The notes under the pieces: generated by a model
What the model saw: only the letters and a program-made list of their open reading frames with translations
What the model was told of the DNA's origin: nothing
The model's database searches: none
Translations under genes and position numbers: made by a program
Shown: positions 33,828 through 42,504 of the stretch, piece by piece
Layout: every line of letters starts with the position of its first letter
How positions within the stretch are numbered: position 1 is the first letter of the stretch
Assembly (NCBI RefSeq): GCF_005796205.1
Contig: NZ_VAHN01000005.1
Span: 124,001 to 188,000 of the forward strand
DNA: 64,000 bases
From: Pseudarthrobacter sp. NamE2
GTDB lineage: Bacteria; Actinomycetota; Actinomycetes; Actinomycetales; Micrococcaceae
Reading direction: 5' to 3'

Positions 33828-34256
33828 CTAGTCGGCGTCGTAGGTGTTGGCGATATAAACGTCGCAGGGCGCGTTGTGCGCCACGCTGTTGGCCACGCTG
33901 CCCAGGACCCGGCCGATTCCCCGCATCCTGCGGTTGCCCACCACGATCATCCGGGCGTCCATGCGGACGGCTTCCTTGATCAGGGCGTCGGCGGGGCGGC
34001 CGCGCGCCGCGGAGTAGGTCACCTTGATGGCCCCGCCGAGGGAATCTGCCACGGTGCGGGCCACGTGCTCGGCGGTGTCGGCGTCAGAGACAATCCACTG
34101 GTCGCTGCCGCTGCCGAAGACCTCGGTCCGGTCGCTGTCAAAGGCGGACACCACGTGGAGCGATGCCTGCAGGGCGGCAGCGAGGTCCCGCGCGGACTCC
34201 GCTGCCTTTTTCGCGGTCCCGCTGCCGTCAACCCCTACAACAATGATTCCACCCAT
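33828..34256 (-). CDS. Universal stress protein, UspA family
   Basis: The protein has 142 aa. It starts IIVVGVDGSGTAKKA and ends with GNRRMRGIGRVLGSVANSVAH, the G-x-x-G-x9-G-S motif that binds ATP in one Usp class. GRPADALIKEA is also conserved. AAAGGAG lies just upstream of ATG 34256. It is a single-domain cytoplasmic stress protein in a single-gene unit. Confidence 0.94.
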   Translation of the reverse strand: MGGIIVVGVDGSGTAKKAAESARDLAAALQASLHVVSAFDSDRTEVFGSGSDQWIVSDADTAEHVARTVADSLGGAIKVTYSAARGRPADALIKEAVRMDARMIVVGNRRMRGIGRVLGSVANSVAHNAPCDVYIANTYDAD

Positions 34257-34301
34257 ATGCGTGCTCCTTTGCTCCGGTTTGCGGCGTTGGTGAGGCCTAC
34301 G

Positions 34302-35591
34302 CTACAACGCCGCGATGGCTTTCCGCAGGACGGGTGCCAGCCGGCGCACGCCTTCGGCAATCGACTCAGGGGGCACCGCGCTGAAGGCAAGGCGCAGTTT
34401 GTTGGACGGCTCGTCCGACGGCGTGAAGGCGGCCCCGGGGATGAACACCACGCCGGCGTCAATCGCCTGATGCAGCAACGGGTAGGTGTCCACCCCGTCC
34501 GGCAGCGTCACCCATACGAAGAAGCCGCCTTCGGGGGTGGTCCAGGTTGTCCCTTCGGGCATATGCTCCCTCAACGCCGTGAGCATGGCCTGGCAGCGCT
34601 CTGCATAGAGGCCGCGGTAGGTTTCGATCTGGCCCTTCCAGTCATAGTCCCGCAGGTACGCTGACACGAGCATCTGGTTGAGGGACGGCGGGCAGAGCGT
34701 GACAGATTCAGCGGCGAGGTAGTAGCGGCGCTGCAAGTGCTCGGGCACCAGCGCCCATCCGATCCGCAGGCCGGGGGCGAAAATCTTGGAGAAGGATCCC
34801 ATGTAGATAACGTCGTCGGGGTTGTCGGCACGCAGGGGAGCCAGGGGCTCTCCGCCGTAGCGCAACAGTCCGTACGGGTTGTCCTCCAGGATCAGAATAT
34901 TCGCTTTGCGGCATATATCAACGATCTGTTGCCGGCGCTCCTTTGCCAGCGTAATTCCGGAGGGGTTGTTGAAGTTGGGGATTGTGTAGAGGAACTTGAT
35001 GCTCTTGCCCGAGAGTTGGAGGGCTGCAATTTTCGCTTCCAGCATCGCGGGTACAAGCCCGTGGCTGTCCATTTCCACGGTTTCCACGGTGACTTGGTAG
35101 GCCTCGAAGGTGTTGAGTGCTCCGACGTAAGTGGGGTCCTCCACCAGGACAACGTCACCCGGGTTGCAGAAGACTTTGGTGGCAATGTCCTGAGCGGACT
35201 GCGAGCCCGCTGTGATGACCACATTCCGAGGATCTGCGTCTAAGATTTCTTCGGCGGCCATGACCTCGCAAATCTGGGTGCGCAGTTCCCCGGTCCCTTG
35301 TCCCGGACCGTACTGCAGGGCAGCAAGGCCGTCGCCGGAGATGATGTCTGCGGCTGTGGTGGCGAGGCGGTCCAGGGGCAGGGATTGCAGGTAGGGGCTA
35401 CCTCCTGCCAGTGACACCAGGCCGGGGCGCATGGATATGTCGAAGACATCGCGTACCGCCGACTGCCTGATATTGGCCGCTCTTTCTGAAAACAGCGCCT
35501 CGTGCCGGTGTGCTGAGGTGGCAGCACGTTCGATCGCATCAACGGCTTCTGCTGGCAGCGTTCCTGCTGCATCCAGTGTTTCGTGGCTCAC
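34302..35591 (-). CDS. PLP-dependent aminotransferase, 2-aminoadipate/MocR-domain type
   Basis: The protein has 429 aa. PLP fold-type I signatures: ITAGSQSAQDIATKVFCNPGD, NFNNPSGITLAKERR, EDNPYGLLRYGGEPL and the Lys in MGSFSKIFAPGLRIGW. This matches LysN-like transaminases, which accept 2-aminoadipate and several amino acids. No HTH domain is attached, so it is an enzyme and not a MocR regulator. GTG 35591 lies six bases after a -10-like TATCCT, so the mRNA is probably leaderless. Confidence 0.9.
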   Translation of the reverse strand: MSHETLDAAGTLPAEAVDAIERAATSAHRHEALFSERAANIRQSAVRDVFDISMRPGLVSLAGGSPYLQSLPLDRLATTAADIISGDGLAALQYGPGQGTGELRTQICEVMAAEEILDADPRNVVITAGSQSAQDIATKVFCNPGDVVLVEDPTYVGALNTFEAYQVTVETVEMDSHGLVPAMLEAKIAALQLSGKSIKFLYTIPNFNNPSGITLAKERRQQIVDICRKANILILEDNPYGLLRYGGEPLAPLRADNPDDVIYMGSFSKIFAPGLRIGWALVPEHLQRRYYLAAESVTLCPPSLNQMLVSAYLRDYDWKGQIETYRGLYAERCQAMLTALREHMPEGTTWTTPEGGFFVWVTLPDGVDTYPLLHQAIDAGVVFIPGAAFTPSDEPSNKLRLAFSAVPPESIAEGVRRLAPVLRKAIAAL

Positions 35592-35597
35592 ACGGAC

Positions 35598-35630
35598 AGG
35601 ATACAGCGCATTGTTGCCCTGAAAGCAACA
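35598..35630 (-). promoter_or_regulatory. Leaderless promoter and operator of the aminotransferase gene
   Basis: On the minus strand TATCCT (35603-35598) lies six bases before the GTG start, and TTGCTT (35628-35623) can act as -35 at 19 nt. A dyad TGTTGC-N7-GCAACA (35612-35630) covers this -35. There is no ribosome site. The dyad is a candidate repressor site; its regulator is unknown. Confidence 0.5.
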
Positions 35631-35657
35631 TCCGTTGCTCCCAGAATCACATCCTCG

Positions 35658-36437
35658 CTACTGGTCCCGACGCAGAACCTCGGTCAGAGGTTCTCCGTTG
35701 ATGTAGATGTCGGCGCGGATGGCACCAACCGCGGCCACTGCAGTCTGGGTGAGTTGCGCCTCAACCCGCGGGACGTCGCAGGTGCCGCCGAGACTAAGTG
35801 CCCCGGCGAGGTATACCGTCACCGTGGTTCCGTCGAAGGTCCCCGAGAGGAACTTCAGCCGGGATCCGGCAAGTGCGTTGTAGACCTCGGAACCGGATGC
35901 TGCGCCAGCAGGCCCGGTGCCCTCTGATCCCGTCAGCAGGGCGTTGAAGGCGGCGGGAAGCTGTTCATCCGCTGCAACGTTTTCCGCGTCCATGCCAACC
36001 AGGCTGTCATTGCAGCCGAACCGCACGCCGTTGCTGCCGCCGTCGTCCAGGAGGACGTAGTAGGCAGTGACGGTGGCCGGGGTTTCGGGAATGCTGGCGG
36101 ACGGCTGCGGCGAGGGCTCCGGCCGGGATGTTGGCGTTTCGGCTTCAGGCTGGGGCGCCGGCAGCTGTTCCGGAGCTGCTGCTCCTGCAGGCGGGGCGGC
36201 CGTGGGGGCGCCCGCGGATGGAAGCGGTCCCGGTTCGGCCTCCGGAAGAATTTGCGGCTGCGGCGTCGGAACGCCGGTCTGTGGTGCGGCCGGCGGAGCG
36301 GCGGCGGGACTGGAAGCGGCAGGTTGGACGGCGGGATCCCCGCCCGTGCAGCCTGCAAGCACGAGTGCAAGTGCCAGCCAAGCCGCTGCCCCGCGCCTGC
36401 CTCTCCATCGCCTCCCGGCGTGCCACCCTGCTCCCAC
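35658..36437 (-). CDS. GerMN-domain lipoprotein
   Basis: About 259 aa from GTG 36437, though the start is uncertain. Signal with lipobox: AAAWLALALVLAGC. A long Pro/Ala-rich linker (residues ~35-120) leads to a C-terminal GerMN-type domain: VTAYYVLLDDGG..VRFGCNDSLV, FNALLTG, YNALAGSRLKFLSGTFDGTTVTVYLAG and GTCDVPRVEAQLTQTAV. In spore formers GerM acts in envelope processes; in Actinobacteria the role is unknown. It should be attached to the outer face of the membrane and reach into the wall. Confidence 0.8.
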   Translation of the reverse strand: MGAGWHAGRRWRGRRGAAAWLALALVLAGCTGGDPAVQPAASSPAAAPPAAPQTGVPTPQPQILPEAEPGPLPSAGAPTAAPPAGAAAPEQLPAPQPEAETPTSRPEPSPQPSASIPETPATVTAYYVLLDDGGSNGVRFGCNDSLVGMDAENVAADEQLPAAFNALLTGSEGTGPAGAASGSEVYNALAGSRLKFLSGTFDGTTVTVYLAGALSLGGTCDVPRVEAQLTQTAVAAVGAIRADIYINGEPLTEVLRRDQ

Positions 36438-36563
36438 GACTGCACCGCGATTCCGTCTGCCACGTACCGTGAATTAACGTTACGGCGGGCCTTCCCGGCG
36501 GCGTATGTCTGGACGGTACCGGTTGGGACAAGACTTGGTCACAGCTGGTGCCTCGATACAGCA

Positions 36564-36596
36564 AGCGCCCGGGACGCGCTGTGCGTACCGGGCGCT
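36564..36596 (-). terminator. Terminator-like hairpin downstream of the FMN reductase gene
   Basis: AGCGCCCGG and CCGGGCGCT form a perfect 9-bp stem with a 15-nt loop, 13 nt downstream of the reductase stop on the minus strand. No clear T run follows. Confidence 0.5.
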
Positions 36597-36608
36597 GCGG
36601 GCTGGCGC

Positions 36609-37166
36609 TTAGGCTGCGGGGGCTGCAGCGGCAAGAGCGTCGAACACGCCCTTGATCTGCTCAACCACCTCAGCGTCATCCTTCGGGTGGATCTCGGCGA
36701 AACGGACCATCGAACCGGGGACTGCGAGCTTGACGTCTTCGAGCACTTTGGCTCCGGCGACGCCGGCGGCCTTGCGGGCCTCGTCCTGCGCCCAGACACC
36801 GCCATACTGGCCGAAGGCGGTTCCGACGACGGCGGTGGGCTTGCCGGCCAGCGCGCCGGCACCGAAGGGGCGGGAGAGCCAGTCGATCGCGTTCTTCAGG
36901 GCCGCGGGGACGGTGCCGTTATGCTCCGGGGTCACCAGCAGGACGGTGTCAGCTTCGCTGGCGGCTTCGCGCAGGGCGGCAGCGGCGGCCGGAACCTTGC
37001 CTTCGACGTCAATGTCCTCGTTGTAGAACGGGATATTGCCCAGGCTTTCGTGGATCACAACGTCCACCTGCTCGGGGGCGTTGAGCTTAATGGCCTCGGC
37101 AAGCTTCTGATTGGTGGATTCGGCTCGCAGGCTGCCGACGAGGGTGAGGACTGTGCTCTTGGTCAT
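36609..37166 (-). CDS. NAD(P)H-dependent FMN reductase
   Basis: The protein has 185 aa. LTLVGSLRAESTNQKLAEA binds the FMN phosphate and LLVTPEHNGTVPAALKNAIDWLSRP is the flavodoxin-like signature of SsuE/azoreductase-type enzymes. It should reduce FMN or quinones with NAD(P)H. AGGAGTT precedes ATG 37166. It is divergent from the TetR gene with a 110-nt gap holding a clear dyad, so it is probably controlled by that regulator. Confidence 0.92.
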   Translation of the reverse strand: MTKSTVLTLVGSLRAESTNQKLAEAIKLNAPEQVDVVIHESLGNIPFYNEDIDVEGKVPAAAAALREAASEADTVLLVTPEHNGTVPAALKNAIDWLSRPFGAGALAGKPTAVVGTAFGQYGGVWAQDEARKAAGVAGAKVLEDVKLAVPGSMVRFAEIHPKDDAEVVEQIKGVFDALAAAAPAA

Positions 37167-37230
37167 GTGAACTCCTAAAGTATGGGCGCCAAGCCTTGGG
37201 GGGCTGGGGCTTGTGGTGCTTCACCAGAGT

Positions 37231-37270
37231 AAACGGACTGCGGTCCGCTTCTATTCCCGGGCGCTAGAAT
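37231..37270. promoter_or_regulatory. Shared operator and TetR promoter between FMN reductase and TetR genes
   Basis: A dyad AA-n-CGGAC-TGCG-GTCCG-n-TT (37231-37250) is of the shape bound by TetR-family proteins. A -10-like TAGAAT at 37265-37270 lies six bases ahead of GTG 37277, so the TetR mRNA is probably leaderless, and the dyad covers its -35 zone. Confidence 0.6.
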
Positions 37271-37276
37271 GACGCT

Positions 37277-37882
37277 GTGAGGTCCATCCCACCGCGGCCG
37301 GGAACGCCGGCATCGGCCGCTGAACGAAGTGATGCTGTCCGCAACCGTGAACGCCTGTTGATCGCCGCCCGGGAGTTGATTCAGGAGTGCGGCGCCGGGG
37401 GCCTCACCATGGATCGGCTGGCCGAGCGGGCAGGCGTAGGCAAGGGCACCGTGTTCCGCCGGTTCGGGAGCCGGGCCGGACTCATGCTGACTTTGCTCGA
37501 TGACGCTGAAGCCGATTTCCAGGCTCGGTTCATGTTTGGGCCCCCGCCCCTTGGGCCTGGAGCGCCCGGGCTCGAGCGGCTGGTCGCTTTCGGATACGCG
37601 CGCATCAGGTACGTGGTGGAATTTGCCGACCTTGTCCTGGCTGCGGAAAGCGCACCTCGGGGCCGGTTCGAAGTTCCGGCGGCGGCCCTCTGGCACCGCC
37701 ATGTCGAGGTGCTGCTGAGGGACGCCGGATTTGAGTCCGACCCTTGGCTGATGGCGGGGTCGCTTAGTGCCACCCTGGATGCCGGCAGGCTGCTGAACCT
37801 GATCGGGTCCTACGGGATAAGTATTGAAAGACTCGAGCACTCCTGGCGCGACCTTGTCACACGCGTGGTGGGAGGCGCATGA
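37277..37882 (+). CDS. TetR-family transcriptional regulator
   Basis: 201 aa from GTG 37277. The N-terminal helix-turn-helix reads RERLLIAARELIQECGAGGLTMDRLAERAGVGKGTVFRRFGSRAGLM. The rest is the ligand-binding, dimer-forming helical domain. It lies divergent from the FMN reductase, which is the likely target, with a dyad in the shared region. The inducer is unknown; reactive quinones or similar electrophiles are one guess. Confidence 0.92.
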   Translation: MRSIPPRPGTPASAAERSDAVRNRERLLIAARELIQECGAGGLTMDRLAERAGVGKGTVFRRFGSRAGLMLTLLDDAEADFQARFMFGPPPLGPGAPGLERLVAFGYARIRYVVEFADLVLAAESAPRGRFEVPAAALWHRHVEVLLRDAGFESDPWLMAGSLSATLDAGRLLNLIGSYGISIERLEHSWRDLVTRVVGGA

Positions 37883-38040
37883 ACTGCGCGTCACGGCGCC
37901 AGTGGGTCCAGTCAAATCAACTTCACAAACTATTCATAACAATCTGGTACGGGCAGTGTGTTTCCGCCTCTTAGCCGTCATTTTGCTGGTGACCTTGTGA
38001 TAGTTTCCTCTGGAATGTGACCCGCGACATAGTCCGAGGA

Positions 38041-38121
38041 CGGCCCGGCAACGGGCCGCGGGGGCCAGCTACCCGCTGGCGACGGACCCGGTGGCGCGGC
38101 ACAACTCCCGCTGATCCGGGT
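38041..38121 (+). ncRNA. Structured leader candidate of the oligopeptide importer operon
   Basis: Three hairpins follow each other: CGGCCCG-GCAA-CGGGCCG (38041-38058), 7 bp with a GNRA tetraloop; GCCAGC-TACCC-GCTGGC (38064-38080), 6 bp; and ACCCGG/CCGGGT (38086-38121) enclosing GCGG/CCGC. The 363-nt gap between the TetR gene and the first permease holds no long gene. I could not match the arrangement to a riboswitch class I know. It may be a cis-acting RNA or simply GC-rich sequence. Confidence 0.35.
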
Positions 38122-38142
38122 GGGAACGGAAGGATCTTGCTT

Positions 38143-38244
38143 GTGAATGTTGATGTGTCCGGCATGACAGACCCGGGGGCGGCACCAAAGCTGCTTGCCA
38201 GGTGCGGTTCCCCACTTCCCGCCGCGGCGGCGAAGCGGAAGTAG
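38143..38244 (+). CDS. Possible short leader ORF before the oligopeptide importer
   Basis: A 33-codon frame from GTG 38143 with GGAAGG nine bases upstream; it encodes NVDVSGMTDPGAAPKLLARC at the start and ends in AAAAKRK. Its stop lies one base before the GTG of the permease gene, close enough for translational coupling. No family is recognised. It could also be chance. Confidence 0.3.
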   Translation: MNVDVSGMTDPGAAPKLLARCGSPLPAAAAKRK

Positions 38245-38245
38245 C

Positions 38246-39229
38246 GTGCTCAGGTACCTCGCGAGGCGCGGACTCACCTATCTGGTCATGATCTTCCTGA
38301 CCACGTCCGCCGGATATCTCCTGGCCGTCAGCACCCTCAAACCGGCACTGCTGGAACAGGAACGCATACCCCGCCCCACTCCCGAACAGGTTGCCACGTC
38401 CATGCGCCTGAAAGGCCTGGACCCGGACCTTAGCCCGTGGGAACGCTACGTTGAATGGCTGACGGCCATCGTCACCCGCTGGGACTGGGGCAGGAGCCCC
38501 AATGGTGCCTACATCAATGCCGAGTTCGGGGACAGGGTGTGGATCTCCACCCGCCTGTTCCTTGCCTCCATCATCCTGACCCTGGTCATCGGCGTGGCTT
38601 TGGGCGTATATTCAGCCGCGCGGCAGTACAAGTTCCAGGACCGGGTGATCACGTCCTACAGCTACCTGGCCTACATCGTGCCTGCACCCATCGCCTACTT
38701 CCTGGTACAGCTGGGCGCGATCAACATCAACGAATCCGTAGGCGAACGCATCTTTTTCGTCACGGGTATCTCCACACCCGGCATCGGGCCCGGCTGGGCC
38801 CAGTTCGTCGATATGCTGGCCCACTATGCAGTGCCCACGGTGGCCATCACGCTGGTGGGGTGGGGCTCCTACCAGATCGCCCAGCGCCAGTACCTGCTGG
38901 ACAACGTCAACGCCGATTTTGTCCGGACCGCAAGGGCCAAGGGGCTCACCCGCAACCAGGCCATCACCCGGCACGCCCTCCGCGTTTCCTTCATCCCGGT
39001 GGCACAAAGCATCGCCTTCACCATCCCGGCCATTTTTGCCGGCGGGTTCTTCGCCGAAAAAATCTTCGCCTGGCCCGGCGTCGGCTCGTGGAGCATCGAC
39101 GCCATTTCGCTGCAGGATGTCAACGCGGCCACCGCCACGCTGGCCTATGGTTCCGTCATCTTCGCCATAGGTGCCATCCTGGCCGACTTCGCCACCACGC
39201 TGGTCGATCCGAGAGTGCGGGTGCAGTAG
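38246..39229 (+). CDS. Oligopeptide-type ABC transporter permease (DppB/OppB)
   Basis: 327 aa from GTG 38246, which has GGAAG upstream and gives MLRYLARRGLTYLVMIFLTT, a typical DppB start. About six helices. The EAA loop is around ADFVRTARAKGLTRNQAITRHALR. A periplasmic loop of ~70 residues after the first helix is longer than in short DppB forms and characteristic of one actinobacterial OppB branch. The gene heads the importer operon. Confidence 0.92.
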   Translation: MLRYLARRGLTYLVMIFLTTSAGYLLAVSTLKPALLEQERIPRPTPEQVATSMRLKGLDPDLSPWERYVEWLTAIVTRWDWGRSPNGAYINAEFGDRVWISTRLFLASIILTLVIGVALGVYSAARQYKFQDRVITSYSYLAYIVPAPIAYFLVQLGAININESVGERIFFVTGISTPGIGPGWAQFVDMLAHYAVPTVAITLVGWGSYQIAQRQYLLDNVNADFVRTARAKGLTRNQAITRHALRVSFIPVAQSIAFTIPAIFAGGFFAEKIFAWPGVGSWSIDAISLQDVNAATATLAYGSVIFAIGAILADFATTLVDPRVRVQ

Positions 39230-39231
39230 CA

Positions 39232-40221
39232 ATGACAAACCTGAACGCCGTCGACCCGGCAGCCGTTGCTCAGGACGCTCACCTTGACAACTCCGACGTC
39301 GTCATTGGAAAGTCCACCATCATCTTCCGCCGCTTCTTGCGGAACAAGACAGCCGTCGCCGGCCTGGTCATCTTCCTTGGGCTGACAGTCTTCTCCTTTG
39401 TGGGCGGGTACTTCACGCCCTGGGACAAGGACACCATCGATCCCTTCAACATCGGGATGCCGCCCTCCGCCGAGCACTACCTGGGGACCTCCCAGGCCGG
39501 CATCGACCTCTACGCGATGACCGTGGAAGGCACGCGGATCTCCATCCTGATCGGCCTGGTCGTGGGTCTGGTCTCGGTCCTCATCGCCGCCATCTACGGA
39601 TGCACCATGGCGTACTTCGGGGGCAAGGTGGACAAGGTCATGCTCTTCTTCCTTGAAGCGCTGATCATGATGCCGGCGCTCCTGGTGGTGGCTGTTGCCA
39701 CCAGTGGGGGAGGGGCAGGACTGAAGCGGGACCTGCCCTCGTGGCTGCTCCTGATCATCGTGCTGCTGGTCTTCAGCTGGATGGGAACGGCCCGGCTGAT
39801 CCGCTCGATGTCCATGTCCCTCATGCAACGCGACTTCGTCAAGGCCGCGCAGTACATGGGGGTCCCACCGCGGCGCATCGTCTGGCGGCACCTGGTGCCG
39901 AACATCGGGTCCCTGCTGGTCCTGGACATCACCCGCGGCGTCACCGGCGCCATCCTCGCCGAGGTCGCCTTTTCGTTCATCGGCATCGGCATCAAGGTAC
40001 CGGACGTGAGCCTGGGCGTGCTGATCGGTGGTGCCACCTCACAGGTGCAGACCTTCCCCTGGATGTTCTGGGTGCCCCTGACGGTCATGTTCCTCCTCAC
40101 CGGTTCCCTGGCGATGATGAATGACGGTCTCCGGGACGCCTTCGATCCCAGCTCCAGTTCCTCGGGCAGGGCCAGAAGGAAGATCGCCAGACTCACCAGC
40201 GGACAGAAGAAGGCGTCATGA
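39232..40221 (+). CDS. Oligopeptide-type ABC transporter permease (DppC/OppC)
   Basis: The protein has 329 aa. After a ~45-residue cytoplasmic N-terminus comes the first helix (VAGLVIFLGLTVFSFVGGYF), then HYLGTSQAGIDLYAM in the place of the DppC signature and the BPD_transp_1 domain with an EAA loop around QRDFVKAAQYMGVPPRRIVWRHLVPN. It starts 2 nt after the previous stop and overlaps the ATPase start as ATGA. The polar C-terminal tail is Ser- and Lys-rich. Confidence 0.92.
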   Translation: MTNLNAVDPAAVAQDAHLDNSDVVIGKSTIIFRRFLRNKTAVAGLVIFLGLTVFSFVGGYFTPWDKDTIDPFNIGMPPSAEHYLGTSQAGIDLYAMTVEGTRISILIGLVVGLVSVLIAAIYGCTMAYFGGKVDKVMLFFLEALIMMPALLVVAVATSGGGAGLKRDLPSWLLLIIVLLVFSWMGTARLIRSMSMSLMQRDFVKAAQYMGVPPRRIVWRHLVPNIGSLLVLDITRGVTGAILAEVAFSFIGIGIKVPDVSLGVLIGGATSQVQTFPWMFWVPLTVMFLLTGSLAMMNDGLRDAFDPSSSSSGRARRKIARLTSGQKKAS

Positions 40222-42455
40222 GCAGTGAAACCACCACTGGACCGGCAGAGCCCACAGGGTCGCCGGTTGAGCGGCTGCACGTGGCCGGACTGCACTCACC
40301 CACCGACGCCGTATTGTCCGTCCGGGACCTCCACGTCCGCTTCAACTCCGAGAACGGCGTAGTGCACGCCGTGCGCGGCGTGGACTTCGACCTGATGCCG
40401 GGAAAGACCCTCGGCATTGTGGGAGAGTCCGGTTCCGGCAAGTCGGTCACTTCCCTGGCCATCATGGGCCTGCTCCCCGGCACCGCGGACATCTCCGGGT
40501 CCGTCCGGCTCAGGGGGCGCGAACTCCTGGGGCTCAGCGACAAGGCCATGTGTGAATACCGCGGCAACGAACTGTCGATGGTCTTCCAGGACCCGCTGTC
40601 CTCCCTGACGCCCGTCTATACCGTGGGCACCCAGATCAGCGAGGCGCTCACAATCCACAACCCCACCATGAGCAGGCATGCGAAAGAAGTCCGCGCCGCC
40701 GAACTCCTCGCCATGGTGGGCATCCCCAGCCCCAATGACAGGCTGAAAGCCTTCCCGCACGAATTTTCCGGCGGCATGCGCCAGCGCGTCATGATCGCCA
40801 TCGCCATCGCCAACAATCCCCGTGTCCTCATTGCCGATGAACCGACGACTGCCCTGGACGTCACCATCCAGGCGCAGGTCCTTGAGGTGCTGCACACCGC
40901 CCAGGAGGAAACCGGCGCCGCTGTCGTCATGATCACCCACGACCTTGGCGTGGTGGCGGGCATGGCGGACGACATCATGGTCATGTACGGCGGCAAACCC
41001 GTGGAAACCGGACCCGTGGACGAGATCTACTACAACCCGCGGATGCCCTACACCATGGGTCTCCTTGGCGCCGTGCCGCGGGTGGACGCGGCGGAGAAGT
41101 CCTCGCTTGTGCCCATCGAAGGGATGCCGCCCAACCTCCTCCACGAACCCACCGCCTGCTCCTTCGCGCCCCGCTGCCCGCTCGCCTCCGAGGCGTGCCT
41201 GGCAGGGGAACCCGCGCTGGCTCCGGTTCCCGGCGTCCCGCGGCACCACGCCGCCTGCATCAAATCGGAGGCCCTGGGCGGCGACGTGGATGTCCTCGAT
41301 ATCTTCGCCGCTCCGCCCGTTCCAGCCTCCCGTTTCGACGCCATTCCCCGGGACGAGCGGGCAACAGTCCTGCAGCTCAAGGACATCCGCAAGCATTTCC
41401 CGCTGACCAAGGGGTCCCTGCTCAAGCGCCGCATTGGCACGGTCAAGGCCGTCGACGGGCTGAGCTTCGACATCCGGGAAGGGGAGTGCTTCTCCATCGT
41501 GGGCGAGTCGGGTTCCGGAAAGACCACCACCCTCCTGGAAATCATGGAGTTCCACAAGGACCAGGACGGGGAGGTGGTGATCGGCGGCATCAGCAACAAG
41601 CAGGCAGCCGACTCCCGGGCCAGGAACGCGATGCGCCGTGAACTGCAGATGGTGTTCCAGGACCCCACCGGCGCACTGGACCCGCGGTTCACGGTGTATG
41701 AGGTCCTGGCCGAACCGCTGCAGAACGCTGGGATGGACAGGCAGGCCATCAGGAAACGCATCATGGAGCTGATGAAGCTCGTGGGCCTGCAGCCGGACCA
41801 TGTCAACCGCTTCCCCAACCAGTTTTCCGGCGGGCAGCGGCAACGGATCGGCATCGCCAGGGCGCTCGCCGTGAATCCCAAACTGGTGGTCCTCGACGAA
41901 CCCGTCTCCGCCCTCGACGTCTCCGTACAGGCCGGCGTCATCAACCTCCTGGACAAGCTCCGGGCGGAACTGGGGCTGAGCTACCTGCTGGTGGCCCACG
42001 ACCTGTCCGTGGTCCGGCACATCTCCAACCGCGTGGCCGTGATGTACCTGGGCAAGATTGTGGAGATCGGCGAGGTGGACCGGGTCTTCGACCAGCCGCG
42101 CCACCCTTACACCCGGGCTCTGCTGTCCGCTATCCCCGTTCCGGATCCACAGGTGGAACGCACCCGCGAACGCATCATCCTCAAGGGCGACCTGCCGTCA
42201 CCGCTGGACGCTCCCAAAGGTTGCAACTTTGCCACCCGGTGCCCGGTTTATGCCGCCCTTCCGCCTGCCAAGCAGGAGAAGTGCCGTACGCTCGAGCCGC
42301 CGCTTGAGGCTGTGGCACCGTCCGCCGCCGCCCGGGCCCTGGAAGCCGGTCCCGTCTCCGTCCCGGACCAGCGTTTTGCCTGCTTCTTCCCGGACGGAGA
42401 ACTGGAGGAAGACATGCTCGTTGTCCAAGACCAGGCGGACCACCATGCACCCTAG
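40218..42455 (+). CDS. Oligopeptide-type ABC transporter, two fused ATPase domains (DppD-DppF)
   Basis: The protein has 745 aa with two ABC domains. Walker A is GESGSGKS at residues 69-76 and GESGSGKT at about 429-436; signatures are FSGGM and FSGGQ. Each half ends with the OppD/F-type C-terminal segment containing Cys clusters: CSFAPRCPLASEAC in the first, CNFATRCPVYAALPPAKQEKC in the second. These Cys motifs are found in OppD/DppD and bind an Fe-S cluster in some members. The stop is 49 nt upstream of the binding-protein start. Confidence 0.93.
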   Translation: MSSETTTGPAEPTGSPVERLHVAGLHSPTDAVLSVRDLHVRFNSENGVVHAVRGVDFDLMPGKTLGIVGESGSGKSVTSLAIMGLLPGTADISGSVRLRGRELLGLSDKAMCEYRGNELSMVFQDPLSSLTPVYTVGTQISEALTIHNPTMSRHAKEVRAAELLAMVGIPSPNDRLKAFPHEFSGGMRQRVMIAIAIANNPRVLIADEPTTALDVTIQAQVLEVLHTAQEETGAAVVMITHDLGVVAGMADDIMVMYGGKPVETGPVDEIYYNPRMPYTMGLLGAVPRVDAAEKSSLVPIEGMPPNLLHEPTACSFAPRCPLASEACLAGEPALAPVPGVPRHHAACIKSEALGGDVDVLDIFAAPPVPASRFDAIPRDERATVLQLKDIRKHFPLTKGSLLKRRIGTVKAVDGLSFDIREGECFSIVGESGSGKTTTLLEIMEFHKDQDGEVVIGGISNKQAADSRARNAMRRELQMVFQDPTGALDPRFTVYEVLAEPLQNAGMDRQAIRKRIMELMKLVGLQPDHVNRFPNQFSGGQRQRIGIARALAVNPKLVVLDEPVSALDVSVQAGVINLLDKLRAELGLSYLLVAHDLSVVRHISNRVAVMYLGKIVEIGEVDRVFDQPRHPYTRALLSAIPVPDPQVERTRERIILKGDLPSPLDAPKGCNFATRCPVYAALPPAKQEKCRTLEPPLEAVAPSAAARALEAGPVSVPDQRFACFFPDGELEEDMLVVQDQADHHAP

Positions 42456-42504
42456 GACTATCCGACCCATCACCAGCACCACCCGCATCAACGAAGGGAA
42501 AACC

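Noticed and set aside
38041..38121. Known riboswitch in the leader of the oligopeptide importer
   Set aside because: I compared from memory with SAM, cobalamin, glycine, ZTP, guanidine and c-di-GMP classes and found no shared conserved core. Kept only as an unassigned structured leader.
40296..42104. Minus-strand frame of 602 codons opposite the fused ATPase
   Set aside because: Shadow of the plus-strand DppD-DppF gene, rich in Asp, Gly and His, with no recognisable domain.
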